Below are positions 14,088 to 21,622 of a DNA stretch of 32,801 bases, in pieces (position 1 is the stretch's first letter; each line of letters starts with the position of its first letter). Both the position numbers and the translations under genes were made by a program. The stretch spans positions 1 through 32,801 of the forward strand of contig CACWLF010000048.1 in assembly GCA_902761645.1 (NCBI GenBank), given 5' to 3'. This DNA is from an uncultured Aeromonadales bacterium. GTDB taxonomy: Bacteria > Pseudomonadota > Gammaproteobacteria > Enterobacterales > Succinivibrionaceae. A model generated the notes under the pieces. The model was not told the origin of the DNA. It was given only the letters and a program-made list of their open reading frames with translations, and searched no databases.

Positions 14088-15437
14088 ATGCAATTTAAAA
14101 AACTTGCATTATCAATTGCTGCAATCACAACTTTAGGTGTTTGCGGTACAGTTTCAGCTTATACATCTCATGAAGAACAAATCATCGTGCATCCATTCCA
14201 ATGGACATATGACATGATTGCGGACGAATGTGAACAGGTATTAGGACCTAACGGTTTTGACGGTGTTCAGATTTCACAGCCTGCAGAGCATCTCAACAAA
14301 AAGGAAGTGTGGTGGTCTGTTTATCAGCCGGTTAATTTTAAAAACTTTACAACAGTGGCCGGTAATGAGCAGCAACTTCGTTCAATGATTAAGCGTTGTA
14401 ATGATGCCGGTGTGAGGGTATATGTTGATGCGGTATTCAATCAGCGTGCAAGTGATTACTTTACTCATTACGGTACTGCCGGAAGTTATTTTGATTCCGG
14501 TAAAATGCAGTATCCGGATATGGGACCAGAGGATTTCAACAACTACGGATGCTCAATTGACTATTCGGACAGATGGAAGGTTTATCACTGTGCTTTGAAT
14601 GGTATGCCTGATTTAAATGTACTTAGAACAGAAACTCAGGACAAAATAGCTGATTATCTTAAAAATCTGCTGAGCATGGGTGTGTACGGCTTCCGTGTAG
14701 ATGCGGCTAAACACATGCAGCCTGAAGGAATTGCTGCAATTTTGGCAAAGGTAGGCAACCCATTTACATACCTGGAAGTGATAGGTGCAAAAAATGAGGC
14801 TGTTCAGCCAGGCGATTACACATCTATTCCTAACTCGGTAGTGACAGAATTCAGATACTGTCCAACAATGCAGAATAATATCAAAAATCCTAAAGTATTA
14901 CTGGATATGGCTGACAACTGGTTCGATGTTTACAGTGACGGTGCAGAAACTTTTGTTAACAATCATGATAACGAAAGAGGTTCAGCCGGTACCACCTACA
15001 TGAACTACAAAGATCCAAGATACAGTATTGCCCAGTCTTTCCTGGTGGCATGGCCGTACGGTAAGGTTCGTCAGGTATATTCCGGATATCAGTTCACAGA
15101 GCATGATCCTGCAGGTCCTATCGGCGCTGACAGATGCGAGGGTGGCTGGAACTGTGATCACCGTGTATCAGTAGTATTGAATGCAGTAGGTTTTGCACGT
15201 GCAACCCGCGGATACGGCGTATCATACAAGGGTGCAAGCGATGACGGCAAGGTAATCTGGTTCACCAGAACTCAGGCGATACTCCTATTACATGGACATT
15301 CGATACTCATATGCCTGACGGCGAATACTGTGAAATTCTGCAGCAGCCTGAAAAGTGTGGCGGTCAGCAGATTACAGTTAAGAACGGTAAAGCAGAAATC
15401 ATGGTTTACGATAAATCTGCGGCCGCAATCTGTATAG
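14088..15437 (+). CDS. Alpha-amylase 2, N-terminal part (frameshifted)
   Basis: This is the signal peptide and GH13 catalytic domain of the second tandem amylase, 449 residues before a premature stop. The start MQFKKLALS (14088) has AGGAG upstream. Catalytic residues are D205 (GFRVDAAKH), E230 (YLEVIGA) and D294 in FVNNHDNERG. The chloride-type signature RCEGGWNCDHR is present. Region I reads DAVFNQ, with Gln119 where the family has His. After VIWFTR (base 15269) 25 bases present in amylase 1 are missing, starting with GGCGACAAGG, so the frame shifts and about 55 unrelated residues follow. Domain C continues in another frame from about 15271. Adding 25 bases makes 14088-16699 exactly as long as amylase 1 (2637 nt). 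The break is either an assembly error or a recent mutation. Confidence 0.85.
   Translation: MQFKKLALSIAAITTLGVCGTVSAYTSHEEQIIVHPFQWTYDMIADECEQVLGPNGFDGVQISQPAEHLNKKEVWWSVYQPVNFKNFTTVAGNEQQLRSMIKRCNDAGVRVYVDAVFNQRASDYFTHYGTAGSYFDSGKMQYPDMGPEDFNNYGCSIDYSDRWKVYHCALNGMPDLNVLRTETQDKIADYLKNLLSMGVYGFRVDAAKHMQPEGIAAILAKVGNPFTYLEVIGAKNEAVQPGDYTSIPNSVVTEFRYCPTMQNNIKNPKVLLDMADNWFDVYSDGAETFVNNHDNERGSAGTTYMNYKDPRYSIAQSFLVAWPYGKVRQVYSGYQFTEHDPAGPIGADRCEGGWNCDHRVSVVLNAVGFARATRGYGVSYKGASDDGKVIWFTRTQAILLLHGHSILICLTANTVKFCSSLKSVAVSRLQLRTVKQKSWFTINLRPQSV
15171..15269 (+). repeat. 99-bp exact repeat, copy in amylase 2
   Basis: Bases 15171-15269 are identical to 18271-18369 in amylase 3, synonymous sites included, while flanking coding sequence differs often. 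The next base on each side differs. The frameshifting deletion begins at the first base after the repeat in both genes. Amylase 1 shares 59 of these bases without change (12277-12335). Confidence 0.9.
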
Positions 15438-16699
15438 ATGATTCCGGAAATGGTTTCTGCGGCGGTATTGTTCCTCCTCCTGTTCCTTGCGAGCAGACCG
15501 GCACATGCGTAGATCCTGAATTATACTTTGTTGGTACAACCAACGGCTGGAAGCATGAAAAGATGACTTATGCCAACGGTGCATGGAAACTTCAGGTACA
15601 GTTAACTGGCCAGGGTGATGCCAACGGACCTCAGCGTTTCAAACTTACTTCAACTCCTGACTGGAAGAACGATATTTGGGGTGACGGTGGCAACGGCTCA
15701 TTATGTAAAGATGAAGTTAAATGCCCGGATATTGTAACAGACAAGCAGGGTGCATATACTCTGGTTGTTACCAAGAACGGCATGAACTGGGAACTGGTGT
15801 CTGAATATACAAATCATAAACCAGTTGCATCCTTTACTTCATCTGCAAACGGAAGAACCGCAACATTTACCAATTCTTCAAGTGATGAAGACGGTGACGA
15901 TCTGTCATATCAGTGGAATTTCGGCGACAATGAAACTTCAACCGAGGCAAATCCTGTTCATAAATATGCCAAGGGCGGTGTCTACACTGTTACACTTACA
16001 GTAGATGACGGTCAGGAAACAGATGAGAAGACTGTACAGATTACAGTTGAAGAACCGGAATGCTCACCGAATGTTGATGCATTGTATTTTGCCGGCACAG
16101 CAAACGGCTGGACTCATGATGCAATGACTTTTGATTCCAAACTCTGCAAGTGGACAATTGACCTGAATCTTACCGGAGAAGGCGACAGCAACGGAGCTCA
16201 GCGTTTCAAGGTAACTTCCGCTCCAAACTGGAACGGCAAGGTTTACGGTTCACAGAATGGCACTACATTGTGTGATAATCAGTCCAAGTGCGGTGATATC
16301 CAGATTTCACAGAAGGGTAACTACAAGCTTGCTGTGGACGATCAGAACATGACCTGGTCCTTAACTTCCAACGGAACTGTATACATTGCACCGACCAGAG
16401 ATGCCATGTACTATGCGGGTACCACAAACAAATGGTCACACCAGAAGATGTCATACAATTCACAGACAGGCGACTGGGAAATCACTCTTGAACTGACAGG
16501 TGCAGGTGACAGCAACGGAGCTCAGCGCTTCAAGGTAACATCTTCAGCCAACTGGAACGGAACTGTATGGGGAGATGCGGGCGGAAACAGTCTGTGCAGC
16601 AATCAGGCATCATGCGGTGACGTATTCATCGGCGAAACCGGTACCTATGTGCTGAAGGTTAATGACAAGAGCTTGACCTGGGTACTTGATGCCAAGTAG
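15311..16699 (+). CDS. Alpha-amylase 2, C-terminal part (domain C end, binding modules)
   Basis: In a different frame from the catalytic domain, this continues domain C (MPDGEYCEILQQPEKCGGQQ) and the C-terminal modules. The order is a Cys-containing module (LYFVGTTNGWKHEKM), a PKD domain (KPVASFTSSANGR to VYTVTLTVDDG), then two further modules (LYFAGTANGWTHDAM, MYYAGTTNKWSHQKM). Each module has the W-x-I-x-L-x-LTG-GD-x-NG-QRFKVTS core and, near its end, a C-x(5)-CGD or CPD pair. The first ATG in frame is at 15311 but has no ribosome binding site. It is therefore most likely the 3' part of one gene with 14088-15437, not a separate protein. If the frameshift is real, these modules would not be made. 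Confidence 0.8.
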   Translation: MPDGEYCEILQQPEKCGGQQITVKNGKAEIMVYDKSAAAICIDDSGNGFCGGIVPPPVPCEQTGTCVDPELYFVGTTNGWKHEKMTYANGAWKLQVQLTGQGDANGPQRFKLTSTPDWKNDIWGDGGNGSLCKDEVKCPDIVTDKQGAYTLVVTKNGMNWELVSEYTNHKPVASFTSSANGRTATFTNSSSDEDGDDLSYQWNFGDNETSTEANPVHKYAKGGVYTVTLTVDDGQETDEKTVQITVEEPECSPNVDALYFAGTANGWTHDAMTFDSKLCKWTIDLNLTGEGDSNGAQRFKVTSAPNWNGKVYGSQNGTTLCDNQSKCGDIQISQKGNYKLAVDDQNMTWSLTSNGTVYIAPTRDAMYYAGTTNKWSHQKMSYNSQTGDWEITLELTGAGDSNGAQRFKVTSSANWNGTVWGDAGGNSLCSNQASCGDVFIGETGTYVLKVNDKSLTWVLDAK

Positions 16700-16747
16700 G
16701 AGATAGAACGGAAATCTGTAATTGATTTCTGAAATGACAATATGAAG

Positions 16748-16780
16748 GGCTCATTTTCGAAACTGAAAATGGGCCTTTTT
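16748..16780 (+). terminator. Terminator of amylase 2
   Basis: GGCTCATTTTC (16748-16758) pairs with GAAAATGGGCC (16765-16775), one G-T, loop of six, followed by five T. Confidence 0.85.
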
Positions 16781-17144
16781 ATTTATGTGTAGCCTGATAA
16801 TTCCGAATTTTCCCGCAAGTCAGCCTGAATTCATGTTGATATCAGTGTTAAAGCCCGAATTCCGTAAACAGAAGAGAAAATATAAAAACGATTTTTAATA
16901 GTATATGACGGTTATTCTGTGAAAAGGAAGTCATATATAACTAAAATGATAGGATGTAATTTAAACAGTTAGAATGATATTTGAACAATCCGATAGAAAA
17001 ATATGCATAAAAATACAATGTGACGTACCTATCATTTTTGATCGGTATTTATACAATTTGTTTATAGATTCAATTATTTAATGTTAGTATATCAGTGCAA
17101 ATTTTATGGCGTTTTTGAAAAAACAGAAAGTCTTAAAATTTAGA
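16781..17144. other. Amylase 2-3 intergenic region
   Basis: A 360-base AT-rich stretch with no supported gene. It holds a CRP-like site (17019-17034) and leads into the structured leader of amylase 3. A promoter must be here, but AT-richness gives several poor -10 candidates (for example TAGTAT near 17090) and no clear -35. Confidence 0.5.
17019..17034 (+). promoter_or_regulatory. CRP-like site upstream of amylase 3
   Basis: TGTGACGTACCTATCA has a perfect TGTGA half and a degenerate second half (TATCA). It lies 175 bases before the ATG, nearly the distance seen for amylase 2 (178), which strengthens an otherwise weak match. Confidence 0.33.
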
Positions 17145-17184
17145 TTTCATTTGTTTGTCAATTACCGTTGTACGGTATTAGGAG
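17145..17184 (+). promoter_or_regulatory. Structured amylase leader, copy 3
   Basis: The box TTTCATTTGTTTGT (17145-17158) is followed by hairpin TACCGT-TGT-ACGGTA (17163-17177) and AGGAG (17180-17184), nine bases before the ATG. The 6-bp stem differs in sequence from copy 1 (ACCGC/GCGGT) yet keeps pairing. Confidence 0.6.
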
Positions 17185-17193
17185 AAAATTTTT

Positions 17194-18507
17194 ATGCAAT
17201 TTAAAAAACTTGCATTATCAATTGCTGCTATCACAGCTCTAGGCGCTTTCACTTCCGCATCAGCTTATACATCTCATGAAGAACAGATCATCGTTCATCC
17301 GTTCCAGTGGACATATGACATGATTGCTGACGAATGCGAGCAGGTGTTGGGACCTAACGGTTTTGATGGTGTTCAGATTTCACAGCCTGCAGAACATATC
17401 AACAGACGTGATGTATGGTGGGCGGTTTATCAGCCGGTTAACTTCAAGAACTTCACAACCATGACCGGTAACGAACAGCAGCTGCGTTCAATGATCAAAC
17501 GTTGTAATGCCGCCGGTGTTAAGGTTTATGCTGATGCTGTATTCAATCAGCGCGGTAATGCAGGAAATCAGGGTTTAGGCGGAAGCTATTATGATGCAAG
17601 AAGCTTCAAGTACCCAGATTTAGGACCTCAGGATTTCAATAACTACAACTGCAGCCCTAACTATGGAGACAAATGGTCTGTTCATAACTGCGCATTAAGC
17701 GGTATGCCTGACCTGAATGTATTAAATCCAGGCACACAGGATGTAGTTGCAAATTACCTCAAGACTTTAATGAGCATGGGTGTGTACGGTTTCCGTATTG
17801 ATGCTGCAAAACATATGCAGCCTGAAGGAATTTCCGCAATTCTGCAAAAAGCAGGCAATCCGTTCTCTTATATGGAAGTAATCGGTGCTGGCGGAGAAGC
17901 TGTTCAGCCTCGCGATTATACCAATATTCCTAACACTGTTGTTACCGAATTCAAATACTGTCCTACAATGATGAACAATATCAACAATCCAAAAACACTG
18001 CTGAATATGGCAGACAACTGGTTTGATGTTGGCAGCGACGGTTCAGAAACATTCGTAGTTAACCATGATAACGAAAGAGGTTCAGCAGGTACTTCCTACC
18101 TGAACTACCACAACCCAAGATACAGTATCGCTCAGTCATTCCTGGTAGCTTGGCCTCAGGGTAAGATTCGTCAGGTATATTCAGGATATCAGTTCTCATC
18201 TCACGATCCTGCAGGTCCTATCGGCGCTGACAGATGTCAGGGCGGCTGGAACTGTGATCACCGTGTATCTGTAGTATTGAATGCAGTAGGTTTTGCACGT
18301 GCAACCCGCGGATACGGCGTATCATACAAGGGTGCAAGCGATGACGGCAAGGTAATCTGGTTCACCAGATCGATACCCATATGCCAGATGGTCAATACTG
18401 TGAAATTCTGCAGCAGCCTGAAAAGTGCGGCGGCCAGCAGATCACTGTTAAAAACGGTAAAGCAGAAATCATGGTTTATGATAAATCTGCTGCTGCAATC
18501 TGTATAG
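17194..18507 (+). CDS. Alpha-amylase 3, N-terminal part (frameshifted)
   Basis: This is the signal peptide (to about residue 24, SASA) and GH13 catalytic domain of the third amylase, 437 residues before a premature stop. Catalytic residues are D203 (GFRIDAAKH), E228 (YMEVIGAGGEAV) and D292 in FVVNHDNERG. The RCQGGWNCDHR chloride-type block is present. As in amylase 2, region I reads DAVFNQ (Q119). After VIWFTR (base 18369) 55 bases are missing relative to amylase 1, so the frame is lost and about 45 unrelated residues follow. With 55 bases restored, 17194-19769 would be 2631 nt, or 876 residues. The missing part encodes a domain C strand (GDKGFYVMNSGND in amylase 1), so a real deletion should harm folding. 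Confidence 0.85.
   Translation: MQFKKLALSIAAITALGAFTSASAYTSHEEQIIVHPFQWTYDMIADECEQVLGPNGFDGVQISQPAEHINRRDVWWAVYQPVNFKNFTTMTGNEQQLRSMIKRCNAAGVKVYADAVFNQRGNAGNQGLGGSYYDARSFKYPDLGPQDFNNYNCSPNYGDKWSVHNCALSGMPDLNVLNPGTQDVVANYLKTLMSMGVYGFRIDAAKHMQPEGISAILQKAGNPFSYMEVIGAGGEAVQPRDYTNIPNTVVTEFKYCPTMMNNINNPKTLLNMADNWFDVGSDGSETFVVNHDNERGSAGTSYLNYHNPRYSIAQSFLVAWPQGKIRQVYSGYQFSSHDPAGPIGADRCQGGWNCDHRVSVVLNAVGFARATRGYGVSYKGASDDGKVIWFTRSIPICQMVNTVKFCSSLKSAAASRSLLKTVKQKSWFMINLLLQSV
18271..18369 (+). repeat. 99-bp exact repeat, copy in amylase 3
   Basis: Identical to 15171-15269. The 55-base deletion relative to amylase 1 starts at 18370, directly after the repeat. A block of this identity in otherwise diverged paralogues suggests gene conversion, or assembly collapse and rejoining at a repeat. 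Confidence 0.9.
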
Positions 18508-19769
18508 ATGATTCCGGCAAGGGTTTCTGCGGTGGTGAACCTGTATGTAAAGATCCAAACGGATGTCTACCTCCTGTTCCAAGCAAAGACTTATACTTTG
18601 TTGGTACAACAAACGGATGGAAGCACCAGGCTATGGAATGCGCCGACGGTACCTGCAAGATTCAGCTGCAGTTGACCGGTGCAGGTGATTCAAACGGAGC
18701 TCAGAGATTCAAGTTAACTTCTGCTGCAGATTGGAAACATGATATTTGGGGCGACGGTGGCAACGGTTCATTATGTAAAGATGAAGTTAAGTGCCCGGAT
18801 ATTGTAATTACCGAACAGGGAAGTTACACATTGACTGTTGATACAGCATCAATGACCTGGAAATTGACTTCTGGTTCAGATAATCATGCACCAGTTGCTG
18901 AATTCAACCACTCAACCAATGGTTTGACAGCTAACTTCAAGAACAAATCTCATGATGAAGATGGTGATGGTTTGTACTTCAGTTGGGATTTCGGTGACGG
19001 TCAGGTTTCTGATGATGCTGAACCAAGTGTTACCTATTCTCAAGCCGGTACCTACACTGTTAAGTTGACTGTTAGCGACGGCAAGGAATCAGCCAGCACT
19101 GAACAGCAGGTTACTGTAAGTGAAGTTGCATGTTCACCAAAGAATGATGAATTATACTTCGCAGGTACAGCCAACGGCTGGACTCATGATGCAATGACCT
19201 TTGATACCGAAGCTTGCAAGTGGTCTATTGAACTGAATCTTACCGGTGCAGGCGACAGCAACGGAGCTCAACGCTTCAAGGTTACATCCGCTCCTAACTG
19301 GAAAGCCAAGGTATATGGTTCTAAAGACGGAAAGACCTTATGCAGCGATCAGTCAAAGTGCGGCGACATCAAGATCTCTCAAAAGGGTAACTACAAGTTA
19401 TTAGTTGATGATAACGCCCATACCTGGGAATTTGTAGAAAACGGCGGTAACTATATTGCTCCAACCAGAGATGCAATGTACTATGCCGGTACAACAAACA
19501 AATGGTCTCATCAGAAGATGTCATACAATTCACAGACCGGTGACTGGGAAATTACTCTTGAATTAACCGGAGCTGGTGACAAGGGCGGTGCACAGCGCTT
19601 CAAAGTAACCTCTTCAGCTAACTGGAAAGGTACAGTATGGGGCGATGCAGGCGGAAACAGCCTCTGCAGCAACCAGGCATCATGCGGTGACGTATACATC
19701 GGCGAAGTTGGTACCTATGTATTAAAGGTTAATGATAAGAACTTAACTTGGGTGTTAGATCCTAAATAA
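18381..19769 (+). CDS. Alpha-amylase 3, C-terminal part (domain C end, binding modules)
   Basis: This is the out-of-frame remainder of amylase 3. The end of domain C (MPDGQYCEILQQPEKCGGQQ) is followed by a Cys-containing module (LYFVGTTNGWKHQAM), a PKD domain (APVAEFNHSTNGL, SWDFGDG, YTVKLTVSDG) and two further modules (LYFAGTANGWTHDAM, MYYAGTTNKWSHQKM), ending WVLDPK. The layout and length equal those of the amylase 2 part (462 residues each from their first ATG). No ribosome binding site precedes the ATG at 18381, so it should be read as one gene with 17194-18507. The last module is almost identical across the three genes. Confidence 0.8.
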   Translation: MPDGQYCEILQQPEKCGGQQITVKNGKAEIMVYDKSAAAICIDDSGKGFCGGEPVCKDPNGCLPPVPSKDLYFVGTTNGWKHQAMECADGTCKIQLQLTGAGDSNGAQRFKLTSAADWKHDIWGDGGNGSLCKDEVKCPDIVITEQGSYTLTVDTASMTWKLTSGSDNHAPVAEFNHSTNGLTANFKNKSHDEDGDGLYFSWDFGDGQVSDDAEPSVTYSQAGTYTVKLTVSDGKESASTEQQVTVSEVACSPKNDELYFAGTANGWTHDAMTFDTEACKWSIELNLTGAGDSNGAQRFKVTSAPNWKAKVYGSKDGKTLCSDQSKCGDIKISQKGNYKLLVDDNAHTWEFVENGGNYIAPTRDAMYYAGTTNKWSHQKMSYNSQTGDWEITLELTGAGDKGGAQRFKVTSSANWKGTVWGDAGGNSLCSNQASCGDVYIGEVGTYVLKVNDKNLTWVLDPK

Positions 19770-19805
19770 GTTGGATAAATAACCTTAACAAATAAGTTAT
19801 ATTGA

Positions 19806-19835
19806 AGATCTCATCAAATGATGGGATCTTTTTTT
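19806..19835 (+). terminator. Terminator of amylase 3
   Basis: AGATCTCATC (19806-19815) pairs with GATGGGATCT (19820-19829), loop AAAT, followed by six T. Confidence 0.88.
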
Positions 19836-19973
19836 ATTTGCTGTTATAAAATTGTTTTATATTGGTCTTTCTTAAATCAAACTGATCCTGGTTCTTTTAA
19901 ATACAATCAATTTATAATGCATAATATTTTGAACAGATGAATCAGTAAAAAATTAAATTAAAAATAAAATTTG

Positions 19974-20139
19974 TATAATTTAATAAATATAAATAAATAT
20001 AAATATAAATATAAATAAATATAAATAATATAAAAATATAAATAATTAAATAATAATTTAATTATTAAATTAAATAAAATATTATTTAATATTATGAAAG
20101 AATTTATTAATTATTATTATTATATATAAAAATATTTTT
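19974..20139. repeat. Nearly G/C-free A/T tract with ATAAAT repeats
   Basis: Bases 19974-20095 contain no G or C at all, and only two G (20096, 20100) occur before 20140. The first half is built from irregular AAATATAAAT-type repeats; the second half is rich in TTATTA and AATTAAAT and has self-complementary stretches. No gene is present. It separates the amylase block from ycjX. Such tracts can bind H-NS-like silencers, act as easily melted DNA, or mark an insertion junction. Confidence 0.85.
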
Positions 20140-20183
20140 GTTCAATATCTACTGCCGGACACATATTTTTACACAAATTTAGT

Positions 20184-20189
20184 TATAAT
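20184..20189 (+). promoter_or_regulatory. Candidate -10 box of ycjXF
   Basis: A perfect TATAAT lies 36 bases before the ycjX start, downstream of the A/T tract. No good -35 is found 16-18 bases upstream, so activation or an upstream A/T element may be needed. Confidence 0.35.
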
Positions 20190-20224
20190 TTAGATAATTA
20201 CAGAATTTATGACGGGTGATTCAG

Positions 20225-21622
20225 ATGTTTGACAGTATTATCGAAGGATTAACGGATTCTATTACTGACAGTGTCAATAGGCTTTTTGACAAAGAGATAA
20301 GAATCGGAGTTACCGGATTGTCCCGAGGGGGCAAGACTGCGTTTATTACATCTTTGGTCAATACTTTCCTGAATTTCGGAAATGAAGGGATGTCTGATCG
20401 GCTTTCAAGATTTTCTGCATATGATAAATCAGGAATTTTTTATGGCGGAATTGCTCCCAACCATGATTTATCTGTGCCTCAGTTTCCTTATCAGGAATGT
20501 TATGATGCCCTGGTGGCTTCAAATCCTCAGTGGCCGACTCCTACTGACAATATCAGTGAAATAAGACTGGAAATTAAATTCCGGGATGATCGGATTTTTG
20601 TTCCGGGGGAACATCGCAATTTATTTATAGATATATGGGATTATCCCGGTGAATGGCTGATGGATCTGATGCTGCTGAATATGTCTTACGAACAATTCAG
20701 TAAAAAGATGCGGGAGCAGGTTAAAAAGTTAACGGCTGTAGTTGATTCAACATCAAAACTTTTTGATTACAGGGGTAAACTTAAACCTAATGAACCCGTA
20801 GATCATAAGCAGCTTAAATCAGTTGTCGGCACTTATGTTGACTGGCTTAAACAGTGCAAGCAGAGAGGTTTTGCCTTAATTGTTCCAGGAAGGTTTGTTC
20901 TGCCTGGTAATCTGGAGGGAGCCCCGATTATCGAGTTTGTTCCATGGTTATGGGAAGATTTTGTACCTGATTCCCGCAGCGATAGCCTTTACAATACCAT
21001 GAAATTCCGTTATGAAAATTATCGAGAAAAAATTGTTAAGAAATTTTACAGTGATTCATTTTCCAAGCTTGATCGACAGATTATACTGATTGATTGTTTC
21101 AAGGCTCTTCAGGGAGGAAAGGAAACCTACAACAATATCAATGACACTTTTGAGGTTCTTCTGAATAATTTCAATTACGGCTCAAACAACATTCTGTCAC
21201 GCATTTTCAGTCCCAATATTGATAAGGTGATTTTTGCCGCAACAAAGGCTGATCAGATAACCATTGACGAGCAGAAGAATCTTTTAAGTCTGCTGAAATC
21301 CATGGTTACCTCCGCATCCCGCAAGGTAAGGGGAGAAGGTTCCAACTGCCAATATATGGTTCTGTCATCAATAGCGGCGACCAGGTGTAAAATGATAAAT
21401 CACAGAGGTGACAATATTCAGGTATTGTCCACTGATTATGAAGACGATAAATCTTATTATCCGGGCGAGATACCGCCGAACTGGTCCCAGGAAAGCATGG
21501 AGGCTTATCAGAAATATTTTAAATTCAAGGAATTACGCCCGCCTAAACTTAGTGCAGGCGATCCTGTTCCGAATATGAATATGGATATTATGCTTCAGTA
21601 CATTTTAGGAGACAAGCTATGA
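20225..21622 (+). CDS. ycjX: YcjX-family P-loop NTPase
   Basis: This 465-residue protein of the YcjX/DUF463 family is a GTPase-like protein that in enterobacteria neighbours the psp phage-shock genes and is linked to envelope stress. The P-loop is GLSRGGKT (residues 31-38), followed by the family block AFITSLVN. A switch-like DIWDYPGEWL and ATKADQI, typical of G-protein base recognition, come later. ATG 20225 is preferred, as E. coli YcjX also has a short lead before the P-loop; a GTG at 20216 is possible. Its stop overlaps the ycjF start by four bases. No psp genes lie nearby. Confidence 0.93.
   Translation: MFDSIIEGLTDSITDSVNRLFDKEIRIGVTGLSRGGKTAFITSLVNTFLNFGNEGMSDRLSRFSAYDKSGIFYGGIAPNHDLSVPQFPYQECYDALVASNPQWPTPTDNISEIRLEIKFRDDRIFVPGEHRNLFIDIWDYPGEWLMDLMLLNMSYEQFSKKMREQVKKLTAVVDSTSKLFDYRGKLKPNEPVDHKQLKSVVGTYVDWLKQCKQRGFALIVPGRFVLPGNLEGAPIIEFVPWLWEDFVPDSRSDSLYNTMKFRYENYREKIVKKFYSDSFSKLDRQIILIDCFKALQGGKETYNNINDTFEVLLNNFNYGSNNILSRIFSPNIDKVIFAATKADQITIDEQKNLLSLLKSMVTSASRKVRGEGSNCQYMVLSSIAATRCKMINHRGDNIQVLSTDYEDDKSYYPGEIPPNWSQESMEAYQKYFKFKELRPPKLSAGDPVPNMNMDIMLQYILGDKL

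Noticed and set aside
15240-15320. Programmed ribosomal frameshifting in amylases 2 and 3
   Set aside because: No slippery heptamer or downstream structure is visible, and bases encoding a domain C strand are absent, so slipping would not restore the protein.
11161-19769. Mobile element carrying the amylases
   Set aside because: No transposase, integrase, terminal inverted repeats or target duplications were found around the block.
19974-20139. CRISPR-like or tandem-repeat array in the A/T tract
   Set aside because: Repeats are irregular and 6-10 bases long, with no unique spacers and no cas genes.
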